This document shows positions 33,992 through 43,072 of a stretch of DNA of 64,000 nucleotides, in pieces. The stretch covers positions 68,907 through 132,906 of the forward strand of contig CACOJW010000001.1 of NCBI GenBank assembly GCA_902627615.1. Reading direction: 5' to 3'. Positions within the stretch are counted from its first letter, which is position 1; each line of letters starts with the position of its first letter. A model generated the notes under the pieces. The model was not told where the DNA came from, searched no databases, and saw only the letters and a program-made list of their open reading frames with translations. The DNA comes from an uncultured marine group III euryarchaeote (GTDB lineage: Archaea > Thermoplasmatota > Poseidoniia > MGIII > CG-Epi1). The position numbers and the translations under genes were made by a program.

Positions 33992-34417
33992 TTATTTTAT
34001 GGGGTCATGAAGTCTTCCGATTAGAGGCCAACCATGCCACAATAATCGATCGTCTAATTCAGTAAGAATACTGTAAATTTCATCATACCCCTCAACAACA
34101 TGCTCAATTAAACAGGGTTTACATTCATCGCTTAACCATTTTTCAATTACTTTGTGATTACCGACATCTAGTATTTTTGAGATTTCGCTCATTTCCTTCA
34201 GTCTCGTGCGTAAATGTTCAAGAAAAATATCAGAATTTTTTAGTGCCATAGTCAAATGTAAAAATCTCAATCTGTCATCATTACTAATTTCTTTAATATT
34301 TTTATCTTCAGGTGCACCTTCTGCAACTAGCATTTCAAGTAATTTTTTCTCTCCGAATATTTTGCTTGCGGCTTCCAACAAGTATCCTAAACTTTCAATC
34401 TTTTTCTCTTTATTCAT
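33992..34417 (-). CDS. Helical protein of unknown function
   Basis: This 141-residue, Lys/Glu/Leu-rich protein is predicted almost all helical, without signal or transmembrane segment. It contains two Cys close together in SDECKPCLIEH. The C-terminal segment RLLWHGWPLIGRLHDPIK is distinctive. No family is recognised. Its start overlaps the end of the P-loop protein gene by 8 bases, placing it last in the trmJ-DUF2071-P-loop operon. Confidence 0.6.
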   Translation of the reverse strand: MNKEKKIESLGYLLEAASKIFGEKKLLEMLVAEGAPEDKNIKEISNDDRLRFLHLTMALKNSDIFLEHLRTRLKEMSEISKILDVGNHKVIEKWLSDECKPCLIEHVVEGYDEIYSILTELDDRLLWHGWPLIGRLHDPIK

Positions 34418-34886
34418 AAGTGCTAATTAGATAATCTACAACTGTCATAATATCATTTTTTGATGTAATTGCAGTTTCTTCGTTGATAATTTCACCCATC
34501 CCTATACAAAAAATTTTATTTTCTGAATAAGTATTCCATCCTTTACTTATTTCTTTAACTCTACTTAGTATAATAATTCTATCTGTTTTGGGTGTGCTCT
34601 CCTCAAGATAATTCCATAGTTCAATGAAGTGTGAATCTGGTTTTTTAAGTCCATTTCCTACGACAATTTGGACATTCGCTACTTTTAGCCAATCAAGCCA
34701 CATTTTACCTGTTGCAGTAGGCGCATCTATCTCATAAAACATCAGATTATTTAATTCACAAGCATAATCTAGGAGCATATCTGGAACATTGTCAGGCAAA
34801 ACAAAGTTTCCTTGTGGTTTTGGTAAATTTCTCATAAGCGTGGATTTGCCGGCCCCCATAGGTCCAGTAACCATTACATATTTCAT
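34410..34886 (-). CDS. Small P-loop NTPase, possibly degenerate Ras/Arf-like
   Basis: This 158-residue protein has a clear Walker A, VTGPMGAGKSTL (about residues 5-16). A second strand gives YEIDAPTATGK where Ras-like GTPases have DxxG, and the later strands follow the Ras/Arf order (QIVVGNGL, then DRIIILSRVKE, then IFCIGMGE). The NKxD guanine-specificity motif is absent. I infer a P-loop protein related to small GTPases but with altered nucleotide specificity. The ATG at 34886 overlaps the upstream stop by four bases. A kinase-like alternative cannot be excluded. Confidence 0.6.
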   Translation of the reverse strand: MKYVMVTGPMGAGKSTLMRNLPKPQGNFVLPDNVPDMLLDYACELNNLMFYEIDAPTATGKMWLDWLKVANVQIVVGNGLKKPDSHFIELWNYLEESTPKTDRIIILSRVKEISKGWNTYSENKIFCIGMGEIINEETAITSKNDIMTVVDYLISTYE

Positions 34887-35617
34887 AATTCTTCTCCAAT
34901 TTTTTCTATACTCCACGTCCTTACTTGAACTCCTTTGCTAATATGAATTAAGTCTGGTTTAAGGGGGTTTTCAATACCTAATTCGTAATGCTCAGTTAGT
35001 GTATTGATTTCAATTTCAGCTTCAGCCTTATGATATTCCCAAGGTTCGTGACAAGTATATGCCATATGTGTTTTTTGGTTGTAAGTCACATATAAACTGT
35101 ATCTCTCAAATAAAAATTCTTCTAGACTTCCTTTTTTGGCTTTTTCGACAGATCCTATAGGGCTAGATTTGCCTCTTAGTTCAATTCCATTGCTAACTCT
35201 TTTTGAGTACCACTCAAACCCCTCTTCAGTTTCTTTCACATATCCTTTTGAATATACGTAAGGAAGCCCATATGCCCATGGCGCATATGCACTTGTAATT
35301 CTACTTTGGGCATCAAGTGTCAAAAACAGTACTCCAGGAATTCCATTCTTTCTGACATAAGTTCTTATGTTAAATTCAGGAAAATTTGAAACAAAAGGAA
35401 CAGATGGCAGAAAGCGAGGCCTTACTCTTTCCATTCTAAAAGGAATCGTACCAACATAAGCATCACCATCAAAGTCTTCAAGTTCAATATCTTCTGGAAT
35501 ATACTTACTAATCTTCTTCTTATCCACAATCCAATGCATGAAAGTTAGATTAACCCAATTTTGATTTAGGGACCAACTACGCGCAGGCATTGGAAATGGA
35601 ATATGGTCAGTCCTCAT
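34883..35617 (-). CDS. DUF2071 family protein (acetoacetate decarboxylase-like fold)
   Basis: The 244 residues match the DUF2071/YqjF pattern: an N-terminal WVNLTFMHWIVD, then IPEDIELEDFDGDAYVG, IPFRMERVRPR and the segment NFPEFNIRTYVRKNGIPGV. FLTLDAQS and a C-terminal YELGIENPLKP-like region complete it. The family is soluble and has no firmly established function; the fold relates to acetoacetate decarboxylase. It overlaps the TrmJ gene by 11 bases and the P-loop gene by 4, so it is firmly within this operon. Confidence 0.8.
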   Translation of the reverse strand: MRTDHIPFPMPARSWSLNQNWVNLTFMHWIVDKKKISKYIPEDIELEDFDGDAYVGTIPFRMERVRPRFLPSVPFVSNFPEFNIRTYVRKNGIPGVLFLTLDAQSRITSAYAPWAYGLPYVYSKGYVKETEEGFEWYSKRVSNGIELRGKSSPIGSVEKAKKGSLEEFLFERYSLYVTYNQKTHMAYTCHEPWEYHKAEAEIEINTLTEHYELGIENPLKPDLIHISKGVQVRTWSIEKIGEEL

Positions 35618-36311
35618 CTCTCTTACCTTCTTTAATGGCTTTGAAGATACCCATTAGATTTTCGTATTCTCCCTGATCGGGATTTCCTCTAGAAATAAGT
35701 CTTCTTAGAGTAGTTTTTGATCTAGCCAATTTTCTCTTAGGATAACTACTATTTTCTAGCATTCCTATGATTCTATCGACGAGCCTCTCAAATTCTTCTT
35801 GAGACACAGACTTTCTTCGCCTTGGCTCTTTTACCTTCAAATTTCTATTAATTTCATACAGTAAAATACCTACTGCATGCGATAGGTTCAAAACAGGGTA
35901 ATCGGGACTGGTTGGAATGGTTACAGTAGTTTCGCATAAGGCTAATTCGTCCTTATATAATCCATAATTTTCTCTTCCAAAAACTAATGCAGGCCTATCT
36001 CTTGAATCAATTAGTTCATTAATTTTTTTCACGTTTTGAGGAGCTCTAAACCATCGTTTATCTCCCTCAGCTCTGATTCCACTCGTTCCAATCACTATAT
36101 CACAGTCAGCTAGAGCTTCTTGCATTGTTTCAAAGCGTTGAAGTTTTTCTAGTATTGGCCTTCCAGATTTGGATCTTGCGAAACCTTCTCCAGTAATCTC
36201 GCATCCTTTAACCAGTGCTAAATCATCTATTCCAAAATTTGCCATAACTCTTGCTACAGCTCCAACATTACCTGGAATTTGGGGTTCAACTAAGACAATT
36301 CTCAACAGCAC
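35607..36311 (-). CDS. trmJ: tRNA 2'-O-methyltransferase, TrmJ/SpoU family
   Basis: This knotted (SPOUT) methyltransferase has the N-terminal RIVLVEPQIPGNVGAVARVM, the middle ALVFGRENYGL and the C-terminal motif PVLNLSHAVGILLYE. These are the three SpoU motifs and the pattern of TrmJ, which 2'-O-methylates nucleotide 32 of tRNA. A basic helical tail follows (EPRRRKSVSQEEFERL). At 234 residues it is full length for the family. It is the first gene of the operon, divergent from the RmuC gene. The exact target nucleotide is inferred. Confidence 0.88.
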   Translation of the reverse strand: MLLRIVLVEPQIPGNVGAVARVMANFGIDDLALVKGCEITGEGFARSKSGRPILEKLQRFETMQEALADCDIVIGTSGIRAEGDKRWFRAPQNVKKINELIDSRDRPALVFGRENYGLYKDELALCETTVTIPTSPDYPVLNLSHAVGILLYEINRNLKVKEPRRRKSVSQEEFERLVDRIIGMLENSSYPKRKLARSKTTLRRLISRGNPDQGEYENLMGIFKAIKEGKRDED

Positions 36312-36379
36312 TCAAAGGAGGACTTTTAGATAACTTTCTATGTATAACAATTAATAATTGCCTTTGTTGGAGTAATAGA

Positions 36380-37510
36380 ATGGTAGAAATTTACATTATA
36401 TTGAGTTTGATTCTTGGAATAGCAATAGGATATACTTTAGCGAATCAGAGCAATTCGTCAAGCAATGAAGACATAGATGCAATAAAGAAAGAAATGGAAA
36501 ACACATTCAAAGCTTTAGCATTAGACGTTAATCAAACAATTAGCAGTAAAAATACGGAAGAATTTTTTAAATTAGCCAATGACAAATTTCAAGGATTAAG
36601 TAAGGAATCAGATACTAATTTAGAGAATAAAAAGAAATTAATAGACGAAAATTTGAGCGAGATGTCTAAAAGATTAAAATCTATTGAAGAGCATTCCATA
36701 AAGCTCAACGAAAATTTGGAATCTACTAATCTTCAGACCAAAGATTTGACTGAGACTACAGGTAAATTACGTGAAATTCTATCATCATCTCAAAAAAGAG
36801 GCCAATGGGGTGAAAGAATTGTTGAAGACATACTGAATGTTATTGGATTGATTGAAGGGATAAATTATACCAAACAAGGAGTCGTAGAATCTGGAGAACG
36901 TCCTGATTTCACTTTCAAATTACCAAAGGAAAAAATAATCAACATGGACGTTAAATTTCCATTAGCTCATTATGAAAGATATATTGACTCCGATGATGAA
37001 AATATTCGTAATTCTGAGAAAAGTGCATTTCTTAAAGATGTAAAAAAGCATGTCAGAGATATAACAAAACGTAGCTATATTGACCCCTCATCAGGTACTT
37101 TAGATTATGTACTTATGCTAGTTCCCAATGAGTCAATTTATTCCTTCATAAATAAGGAAGACAGTGCCGTTATTGATTTTGCCTTAGAAAACAAAGTTCT
37201 TCTTTGTTCACCACTAACACTCTACGCAATATTGTCATTGATTCATCAGGCTACGAGAAACTTTGCCATGGAGGAAAAAGCTACTGAAGTAATGAGTTTG
37301 CTTAATACTTTCCGAGTTCAGTGGGAAAAGTATATTGAAGTTATGGATAAAATGGGAAGAAGTTTGAATACTGCTAAAAATGATTACGATACGATGGTTT
37401 CTACGCGTAGAAAACAACTTGAGAAACCACTCAATAAAATAGATGAAATTACTAGTTTAACAGAGTCATCAAACGTAGAAAGATTAGATGGCGGACAGCA
37501 AAAACTTTAG
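36380..37510 (+). CDS. rmuC: RmuC family protein
   Basis: I use the ATG at 36380, giving 376 residues; the open frame from 36251 overlaps the divergent TrmJ gene. An N-terminal membrane helix (IYIILSLILGIAIGYTLA) is followed by a coiled-coil region and the RmuC core, with SQKRGQWGERIVEDILNVIGL, NMDVKFPLAHYERYI and DYVLMLVPNESIYSFI. RmuC is a predicted nuclease-fold protein that limits recombination at inverted repeats in E. coli. It is mainly bacterial, so presence here suggests old transfer. The 3' end overlaps pntB by 4 bases convergently. Confidence 0.9.
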   Translation: MVEIYIILSLILGIAIGYTLANQSNSSSNEDIDAIKKEMENTFKALALDVNQTISSKNTEEFFKLANDKFQGLSKESDTNLENKKKLIDENLSEMSKRLKSIEEHSIKLNENLESTNLQTKDLTETTGKLREILSSSQKRGQWGERIVEDILNVIGLIEGINYTKQGVVESGERPDFTFKLPKEKIINMDVKFPLAHYERYIDSDDENIRNSEKSAFLKDVKKHVRDITKRSYIDPSSGTLDYVLMLVPNESIYSFINKEDSAVIDFALENKVLLCSPLTLYAILSLIHQATRNFAMEEKATEVMSLLNTFRVQWEKYIEVMDKMGRSLNTAKNDYDTMVSTRRKQLEKPLNKIDEITSLTESSNVERLDGGQQKL

Positions 37511-38925
37511 AGTTCTTTCATTGAAGATACTAATTCAGTCATCATTTGTTTTCCATCGCCAAATAGCATCATAGTTTTATCTTCATAGAATAAATCATTA
37601 TCAACTCCTGCATAGCCAACAGATAAAGATCTTTTCACAATTACAACTACACCAGCCTTATCGGCATCTATTATTGGCATTCCGGCTAGTGGCCCTTCAT
37701 CGCTTCTAGCAGCAGGGTTTACAGTATCATTTGCACCAACAACTAGGGCAACATCACATTCTCCCATCTCTGAGTTTATATCATCCATTTCAATCAATTT
37801 TTCATATGGCACGCTGGCTTCAGCCAGAAGCACGTTCATGTGCCCTGGCATTCTTCCTGCAACAGGATGAATTCCATATTTGACTTCGCAACCATTTGCT
37901 TCTAGAATGTCAGCAAATTCTCTAACTTGATGTTGACATTGCGAAACAGCCATTCCATAGCCTGGGATGATTACGCATTTAGATATTCCATCACAGACCA
38001 TAGCAACTTCTTCTGGATCAGAACCAACTTTAGTTCTAGTTACTTGCTCTTTGTCCGAACCTCCAAACGATTTGAATAGAACATCAATTAATTCTCTGTT
38101 CATTGCTTTACACATTATATTAGTTAGAATTAGACCTGCAGCTCCAACCATGGAACCAGCAATAATCAAAACATTGTTTCCAATTATAAATCCAGTGAAT
38201 GCAGCAGCTATGCCAGATAATGAATTTAGTAAACTAACTACAACAGGCATATCAGCACCCCCTATTGGAAGGACGAATAAAATTCCAAGAATAGATGAAA
38301 GTGCAATAATGGCTATTACATAGTCTTGGTTTCCAGGTTGCTCTATTGTCATGTAAAGGAGCCCTATAATTGAAATTAAAATTAGTGCTTTAATGTAATT
38401 CAGCCATTCAGGTCCCCAAGTGGGAGTTCGATACCATGTTCCAAAAATTTCCACACCACCTTTCAATTTCATCATAGCTAGTAAGCTTCCAGTCAAAGTT
38501 ACCCAACCTACCAAAGCAGAAAGCCCAATCGCAATCCATGCTACTCTGAGTTCTAACCAACCCAGATCACTCCATTCTCCACTATCTATTAATTTGAAAA
38601 CTTCTGAAGCTGCAACAAGAGCACTTGCGGCACCTCCAAAACCATTGAAAAGAGCTACCATCTCAGGCATTCCAGTCATTTGTACTCTTACGGCCATTAC
38701 ATACCCAATTAAGGCACCTAATCCTAGTCCAGCACCAATAATCAACAGTGTGTCAGTTGCTCCAAAATCCATCTGAGCAATTGTAACTATTACAGCCAAT
38801 AACATCCCCATTGCACCATACAGATTTCCAGTTGGGGCAGTTCTTGGATGTCCTAGTTTCTTTAACCCAAGAATAAATAAAATTGACGCAATTAGATATC
38901 CAATATCCCAAATTGCAGGATCCAT
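37507..38925 (-). CDS. pntB: NAD(P) transhydrogenase subunit beta
   Basis: This 472-residue membrane subunit has about eight or nine N-terminal helices that form most of the proton channel. Its C-terminal NADP(H)-binding domain includes VIIPGYGMAVSQCQHQVREF, GIHPVAGRMPGHMNVLLAEA, VVGANDTVNPAA and the final KRSLSVGYAGVDNDLF. These are diagnostic of PntB. The complex uses the proton gradient to reduce NADP with NADH. It is the last of three genes, overlapping the alpha-2 gene by one base, in the order alpha-1, alpha-2, beta. Confidence 0.96.
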   Translation of the reverse strand: MDPAIWDIGYLIASILFILGLKKLGHPRTAPTGNLYGAMGMLLAVIVTIAQMDFGATDTLLIIGAGLGLGALIGYVMAVRVQMTGMPEMVALFNGFGGAASALVAASEVFKLIDSGEWSDLGWLELRVAWIAIGLSALVGWVTLTGSLLAMMKLKGGVEIFGTWYRTPTWGPEWLNYIKALILISIIGLLYMTIEQPGNQDYVIAIIALSSILGILFVLPIGGADMPVVVSLLNSLSGIAAAFTGFIIGNNVLIIAGSMVGAAGLILTNIMCKAMNRELIDVLFKSFGGSDKEQVTRTKVGSDPEEVAMVCDGISKCVIIPGYGMAVSQCQHQVREFADILEANGCEVKYGIHPVAGRMPGHMNVLLAEASVPYEKLIEMDDINSEMGECDVALVVGANDTVNPAARSDEGPLAGMPIIDADKAGVVVIVKRSLSVGYAGVDNDLFYEDKTMMLFGDGKQMMTELVSSMKEL

Positions 38926-39230
38926 TACTTTCCACCTCTTTTTCCAGCAATCATATTGAGCATTCTGTTAGTTACAGCAAATCCTCCAACAACGTTAATT
39001 GTTGCTAAAACTAGTGCAGAAAAAGCAAACATTTCAGGACTCATAAATGGTATGGCTGTAGAATCTTTCAACAAAATTAATGCCCCAACTACAGTAATTC
39101 CAGAAATTGCATTTGCTCCAGACATTAGAGGAGTATGCAAAGTCGGTGGCACTTTTGTGATAAGTTCAAATCCTAAAAATATGGCTAATATGAATACTGT
39201 AATCAGCCCAATTAATGTAATTAAATCCAT
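38925..39230 (-). CDS. pntAB: NAD(P) transhydrogenase subunit alpha-2 (membrane part)
   Basis: This 101-residue protein has three or four hydrophobic helices. It contains TKVPPTLHTPLMSGANAISG, the family signature, and NVVGGFAVTNRMLNMI at the C-terminus. It corresponds to the membrane portion at the end of the single-chain E. coli PntA, encoded here separately. Its start overlaps the stop of the alpha-1 gene by one base, and its stop overlaps the pntB start by one base. Confidence 0.93.
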   Translation of the reverse strand: MDLITLIGLITVFILAIFLGFELITKVPPTLHTPLMSGANAISGITVVGALILLKDSTAIPFMSPEMFAFSALVLATINVVGGFAVTNRMLNMIAGKRGGK

Positions 39231-40402
39231 TATTTCATAGCCTCCATTAGTTTAGTATGGTTTTCATGTATTTTCCCATCTTCAGCAATCAAGATTCCGC
39301 CATATCCTGCAGAAATTCCACCTTCGTCTCCTGTTAGAACTTCTTCTTCTTGATTAATGGTGAGTTTTCCCTCATCAACCAAGACTGTAACGAAATTAGT
39401 AACATTATTTGAATAGAGCATAGATGCAGTATTTGGGATAGTTCGGCAAAGGTTGGGAATGCCTACTATTGTGACTCCATTTTCTTCAACTATTTCTCCT
39501 TCTTTACTTCCAATAATATTTCCTCCAGTATCTGTGTTCATATCAACAATCACAGAACCTTCTTTCATTTCTTTAGTCATGTTATCATTATTTTCCTTTC
39601 CGAAGAATAACTTTGGAGCATCGCTTCCAAATAGTCTAGCAGTTGTGATTACAACGTCAGCATCTTTTACGGCACCCATTAATGCATCATCGAATGCATT
39701 TTGAAGATCTTTATCAGTGAATAGAGACGCATGCCCACTTGAGCTCTCGGCATCTTTCCATCCAGGAACATCAATAAATTTCGCACCTAAGCTTTCAGTG
39801 TCTTGTTTTGCAGCTAGTCTTACATCGATGGCTTGTACTGCAGCGCCTAATCTTTTTGCTGTAGCAATTGCCTGAAGGCCTGCAACAGCAGCCCCTTGGA
39901 TTACAAATTTTGCTGGCCTTACTGTTCCAGCAGAAGTCATCATCATAGGTACCATTTTTGCAATATGTTGTGATCCCATTAGAGCTGCTTTGTATCCTGA
40001 TAAATTGTCTTGACTAGAGTTAACATCCATTGATTGCCCTTTTGATAATCTTCTAGGAATTACTTCAAGTGAAAGCAAAGTTATCCCTGCATCAATTATT
40101 TCCTTTGTTTCTTTTAAATTTCTAAATGGATCAGAGATGCAAGCCAGCATCTGGCCTTTTTTCATCATTTTAAAAACAGGAATATCAATTGATACTACTA
40201 ATTCTGATTTCATTACATCTTCTAAATCAGATATTTTTGCTCCCTTTTCCTCATACTCGGAATCCGAGTATCCTGAATTTTCCCCGGCGCCCTTTTCAAT
40301 TACAATATCAAAACCTAGTTTTGCTAATTTGGGTATTGAAAGAGGAACAAGTGAAACGCGTGTTTCATTTTCATTCTTTTCTTTTGGTATTCCTATTCGC
40401 AT
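39230..40402 (-). CDS. pntAA: NAD(P) transhydrogenase subunit alpha-1 (NAD-binding part)
   Basis: This soluble 390-residue subunit starts MRIGIPKEKNENETRVSLVP, the alanine-dehydrogenase/PntA N-terminal motif. It continues with VIQGAAVAGLQAIATAKRLG (NAD site), AIDVRLAAKQDTESLGAKF and the mobile-loop region VVITTARLFG. It binds NAD(H) in the dI domain of the proton-translocating transhydrogenase. Being separated from the membrane part makes this the three-subunit type (PntAA, PntAB, PntB), as in Rhodospirillum. It is the first gene of the operon. Confidence 0.95.
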   Translation of the reverse strand: MRIGIPKEKNENETRVSLVPLSIPKLAKLGFDIVIEKGAGENSGYSDSEYEEKGAKISDLEDVMKSELVVSIDIPVFKMMKKGQMLACISDPFRNLKETKEIIDAGITLLSLEVIPRRLSKGQSMDVNSSQDNLSGYKAALMGSQHIAKMVPMMMTSAGTVRPAKFVIQGAAVAGLQAIATAKRLGAAVQAIDVRLAAKQDTESLGAKFIDVPGWKDAESSSGHASLFTDKDLQNAFDDALMGAVKDADVVITTARLFGSDAPKLFFGKENNDNMTKEMKEGSVIVDMNTDTGGNIIGSKEGEIVEENGVTIVGIPNLCRTIPNTASMLYSNNVTNFVTVLVDEGKLTINQEEEVLTGDEGGISAGYGGILIAEDGKIHENHTKLMEAMK

Positions 40403-40480
40403 TATTTACACCATTAAATTACATGACGACTAAAATAGTCTATACTGTAGCTTACAAACATACAGATAAAAGTTTTCCTA

Positions 40481-41650
40481 TTATTTTCCTATTTCTCTAG
40501 CTATAACTAATCTTTGAACCTCTTGTGTTCCTTCATAAATTTGAGTTATTTTAGCATCTCTAAAGAATCTTTCAACAGGAAATTCGGTAGTATATCCATA
40601 TCCACCTAAAACTTGTACAGCTTTTTCAGAAACCCACATTGCAGTATCTCCGGCATTTAATTTTGCAAATGATGCCTCTAAGGTGTGTCTTGCAGAACCA
40701 TTTTCGTAATGTTCTTGTTTTGCCCATGCAGCTTTGTAGACTTGCAATCTTGCAGCATCTATCTTGAGTGCCATATCGGCTAGATAATTACTGATAGACT
40801 GGTGTGCAGCTATTGGTTTTCCGAAAGTTTCTCTTTCTTTAGAATATTTTAGCGCTGATTCGTATGCTCCTTGTGCAATTCCAAGACCTTGAGCTGCAAT
40901 TCCAATTCTTGAATTATCCAAGGCATTCATTGCAATGGGAAATCCTTTTCCTACTTCACCTAAAACATTCTCTTTCGGAACTTTACAATTATCCAATATT
41001 AAAGTGCAAGTATCACTTGATCGTATGCCTAATTTATCTTCTTTTTTACCAATTTTAAATCCTTCAAAGCCTTTTTCGATTATGAAGCATGTAACGCCTC
41101 CGTGACTTTTTTTACCATAATCGGGGTGATCGGTTACTTTAGCAAATAGAACGAAAAGATCAGCAGTAGTTCCATTGGTAACCCACATTTTTTCTCCGTT
41201 TAAAACGTAAAATTCATCTTCCTCATTGGCCTTTGCTACCATTGCAGCAGCATCTGTTCCAGAACCAGCTTCACTCAGAGAATATGCACCTAAATATTCA
41301 CCTGTGGCTAGTTTTGGTAAATATTTTTCTTTTTGTTCTTTACTTCCACTAAGAGCGATAGTCATTGAACAAAGTCCTACATGTACTGCAACCATTACAC
41401 CTAGTGACGGATCTACTCTAGATAATTCTTCTATAACGATAGCTTCTGAGATGTCATCTAATTTCTGTCCTCCATATTCATTAGGTATTGTCATTCCTGC
41501 AAATCCAAGTTCTGCAAGTTGTTTAAATTCCTCAATAGGTGGTTTTTGTTCTTTATCTCTTTTATTGCAGGTTGGACCGGCTATTGTTTCAGCAAAGTCA
41601 CGAACCATATCTCTAATCATTTTCTGATCTTCAGTTTCTGCAAAATCCAT
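40481..41650 (-). CDS. Acyl-CoA dehydrogenase
   Basis: This FAD-dependent enzyme introduces the alpha,beta double bond in acyl-CoA. The 389 residues show GLCSMTIALSGSKEQKEKYL, the flavin-binding YSLSEAGSGTDAAAM, MWVTNGTTADLF, and the C-terminal QVLGGYGYTTEFPVERFFRD with the Glu/Arg-rich YEGTQEVQRLVIAREI. TQIYEGT contains the catalytic Glu region typical of short- and medium-chain enzymes. Substrate chain length is not clear. An enoyl-CoA hydratase gene lies 15 kb away in the window. It is preceded by the NAC gene, one base between them. Confidence 0.94.
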   Translation of the reverse strand: MDFAETEDQKMIRDMVRDFAETIAGPTCNKRDKEQKPPIEEFKQLAELGFAGMTIPNEYGGQKLDDISEAIVIEELSRVDPSLGVMVAVHVGLCSMTIALSGSKEQKEKYLPKLATGEYLGAYSLSEAGSGTDAAAMVAKANEEDEFYVLNGEKMWVTNGTTADLFVLFAKVTDHPDYGKKSHGGVTCFIIEKGFEGFKIGKKEDKLGIRSSDTCTLILDNCKVPKENVLGEVGKGFPIAMNALDNSRIGIAAQGLGIAQGAYESALKYSKERETFGKPIAAHQSISNYLADMALKIDAARLQVYKAAWAKQEHYENGSARHTLEASFAKLNAGDTAMWVSEKAVQVLGGYGYTTEFPVERFFRDAKITQIYEGTQEVQRLVIAREIGK

Positions 41651-41651
41651 T

Positions 41652-42011
41652 TTAGCCCCCCATTAATTTGATTATAGCTTCAGCAGGCTCTCCGCCACAT
41701 TCTTCTAAAGCTTCTTTTGCTTTTTCTTCTGAAACTCCAGCCTGTGCAGCTACTAATTCAATGTCTTCATCAGGTATGCTCGCGGATTCTTCTCCTCCAC
41801 TAACTCCCCTTTCTTGCGGCTCTCCAACAATTTGGTATGATTGTTGCCCCATCATATTCATAGAGGTAACTGAAGGATTCGAAAAATAAATTTCTTTATC
41901 TTTAGTTTTGATAATGACTTCTGTAGCATCAATATCCTCAGTAGAATTTTGCAATTGCTTTTGCAGTTTCTTCATCATTCGGGGATTCATACGCCCCATG
42001 CCTGGCATCAT
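41652..42011 (-). CDS. nac: Nascent polypeptide-associated complex protein (archaeal alpha-NAC)
   Basis: NAC binds ribosomes and nascent chains. The start MMPGMGRMNPRMMKKLQKQL is typical of archaeal NAC. A central NAC domain follows (VIIKTKDKEIYFSNPSVTSM), then a C-terminal UBA domain (DIELVAAQAGVSEEKAKEAL). I use the ATG at 42011, giving 119 residues; the longer frame to 42026 starts with GTG and adds five residues. Its 3' neighbour is the acyl-CoA dehydrogenase and its 5' neighbours are pelota and TFB. Confidence 0.94.
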   Translation of the reverse strand: MMPGMGRMNPRMMKKLQKQLQNSTEDIDATEVIIKTKDKEIYFSNPSVTSMNMMGQQSYQIVGEPQERGVSGGEESASIPDEDIELVAAQAGVSEEKAKEALEECGGEPAEAIIKLMGG

Positions 42012-42042
42012 ATTAACACTACACAAAACCCACTAAAAGAAA

Positions 42043-43065
42043 TTATGTTAAGCGATACCTTAGTATTACTGCAAAATCTCCCAAGCCAGTCAGCATTTCA
42101 CCGCCGTGGTGATGAGGTGAAATTTCAATAACTTTAGTTCTTGTTTGCTCAGCTAGGTCCAACAGTTCGATTCCTTCTTCAGTTTTCGCTTTTTCCGATA
42201 AAATCAAAATTTCCTCAGCAGCACCTGCTTCGATAGCTCTCTTTACTTCAATTTTACCATAAGTTCCCATATCATTTCCGATAGCATCTTTCAGTTTCTC
42301 AACTGCAGTCATTTCTTCCTGTATCTTAATTTGAGCAACAGCTTTTGGTAAAGTACCTCTGCTTATTGCTTCATGAATTCCTGCCATTCCACCTTGTCCA
42401 GAATTTTCTACTACACAGCCTGAAAAAATTTCGGGAGATTCACTTCTTCCTACATTTACAAAATCTTCCTTTAGAAAACCAGGCCCCACTACTACTAGGA
42501 TGGCCCCTTTGATATGTACATCCATCAGTTTTTTTACAGCTCTCGAATAAAAATCTCTTAACTCTTCACCACCAGTAGACTTTCCACTTCCTACACGGTT
42601 TAGCGTCTTTAGCTCTCTAAGGCCATATGTTCTTAATTCAGCCATTACTATACAGTCACTTTCAATAGCAATAGCTACTGCAGTTACAACGGGTTGTTTA
42701 GCTTCATTTAATCTTTTTTTGTGGTGACCATGCCAAACAGATTTTCCAAAATCAAAATCATCTCCTGGCTCCAAAATTAAAGTATGGTGCATGCCTTGAT
42801 CCCTTTCACCAACTGCAATAGTTCCGTGACATCTAAGACGTTGACCAAATGCTTGGTATTCCACATTTTTTACGTCGATAGTTAGACGCATCTTTTGTTT
42901 TTTACCTCTTTCCTGTCTAATTCGATCAGATTGAGCAGCTTCACGTCTTTCAGTTAGTGCTCTAACCATATCTCCACAATCTAATAGTAGACTTAAGTGA
43001 TACAAATCGTCTTCATGTTCAAGCCTTATGTGATAGATGTTACTATCACGTTTTCTTACTTTCAA
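42043..43065 (-). CDS. pelA: Pelota homolog, mRNA surveillance factor
   Basis: Pelota recognises stalled ribosomes with an empty A site and works with aEF1-alpha and ABCE1. The 340 residues show the N-terminal Sm-like domain (NIYHIRLEHEDDLYHLSLLL, DGT-like loop replaced), then IDVKNVEYQAFGQRLRCHGT, a central eRF1-like domain with VVGPGFLKEDF, and the C-terminal domain with HHHGGEMLTGLGDFAVILRY. The GGQ motif of eRF1 is absent, as expected. It lies between TFB (7 bases upstream) and NAC (about 31 bases downstream). Confidence 0.96.
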   Translation of the reverse strand: MKVRKRDSNIYHIRLEHEDDLYHLSLLLDCGDMVRALTERREAAQSDRIRQERGKKQKMRLTIDVKNVEYQAFGQRLRCHGTIAVGERDQGMHHTLILEPGDDFDFGKSVWHGHHKKRLNEAKQPVVTAVAIAIESDCIVMAELRTYGLRELKTLNRVGSGKSTGGEELRDFYSRAVKKLMDVHIKGAILVVVGPGFLKEDFVNVGRSESPEIFSGCVVENSGQGGMAGIHEAISRGTLPKAVAQIKIQEEMTAVEKLKDAIGNDMGTYGKIEVKRAIEAGAAEEILILSEKAKTEEGIELLDLAEQTRTKVIEISPHHHGGEMLTGLGDFAVILRYRLT

Positions 43066-43072
43066 GTCACTC

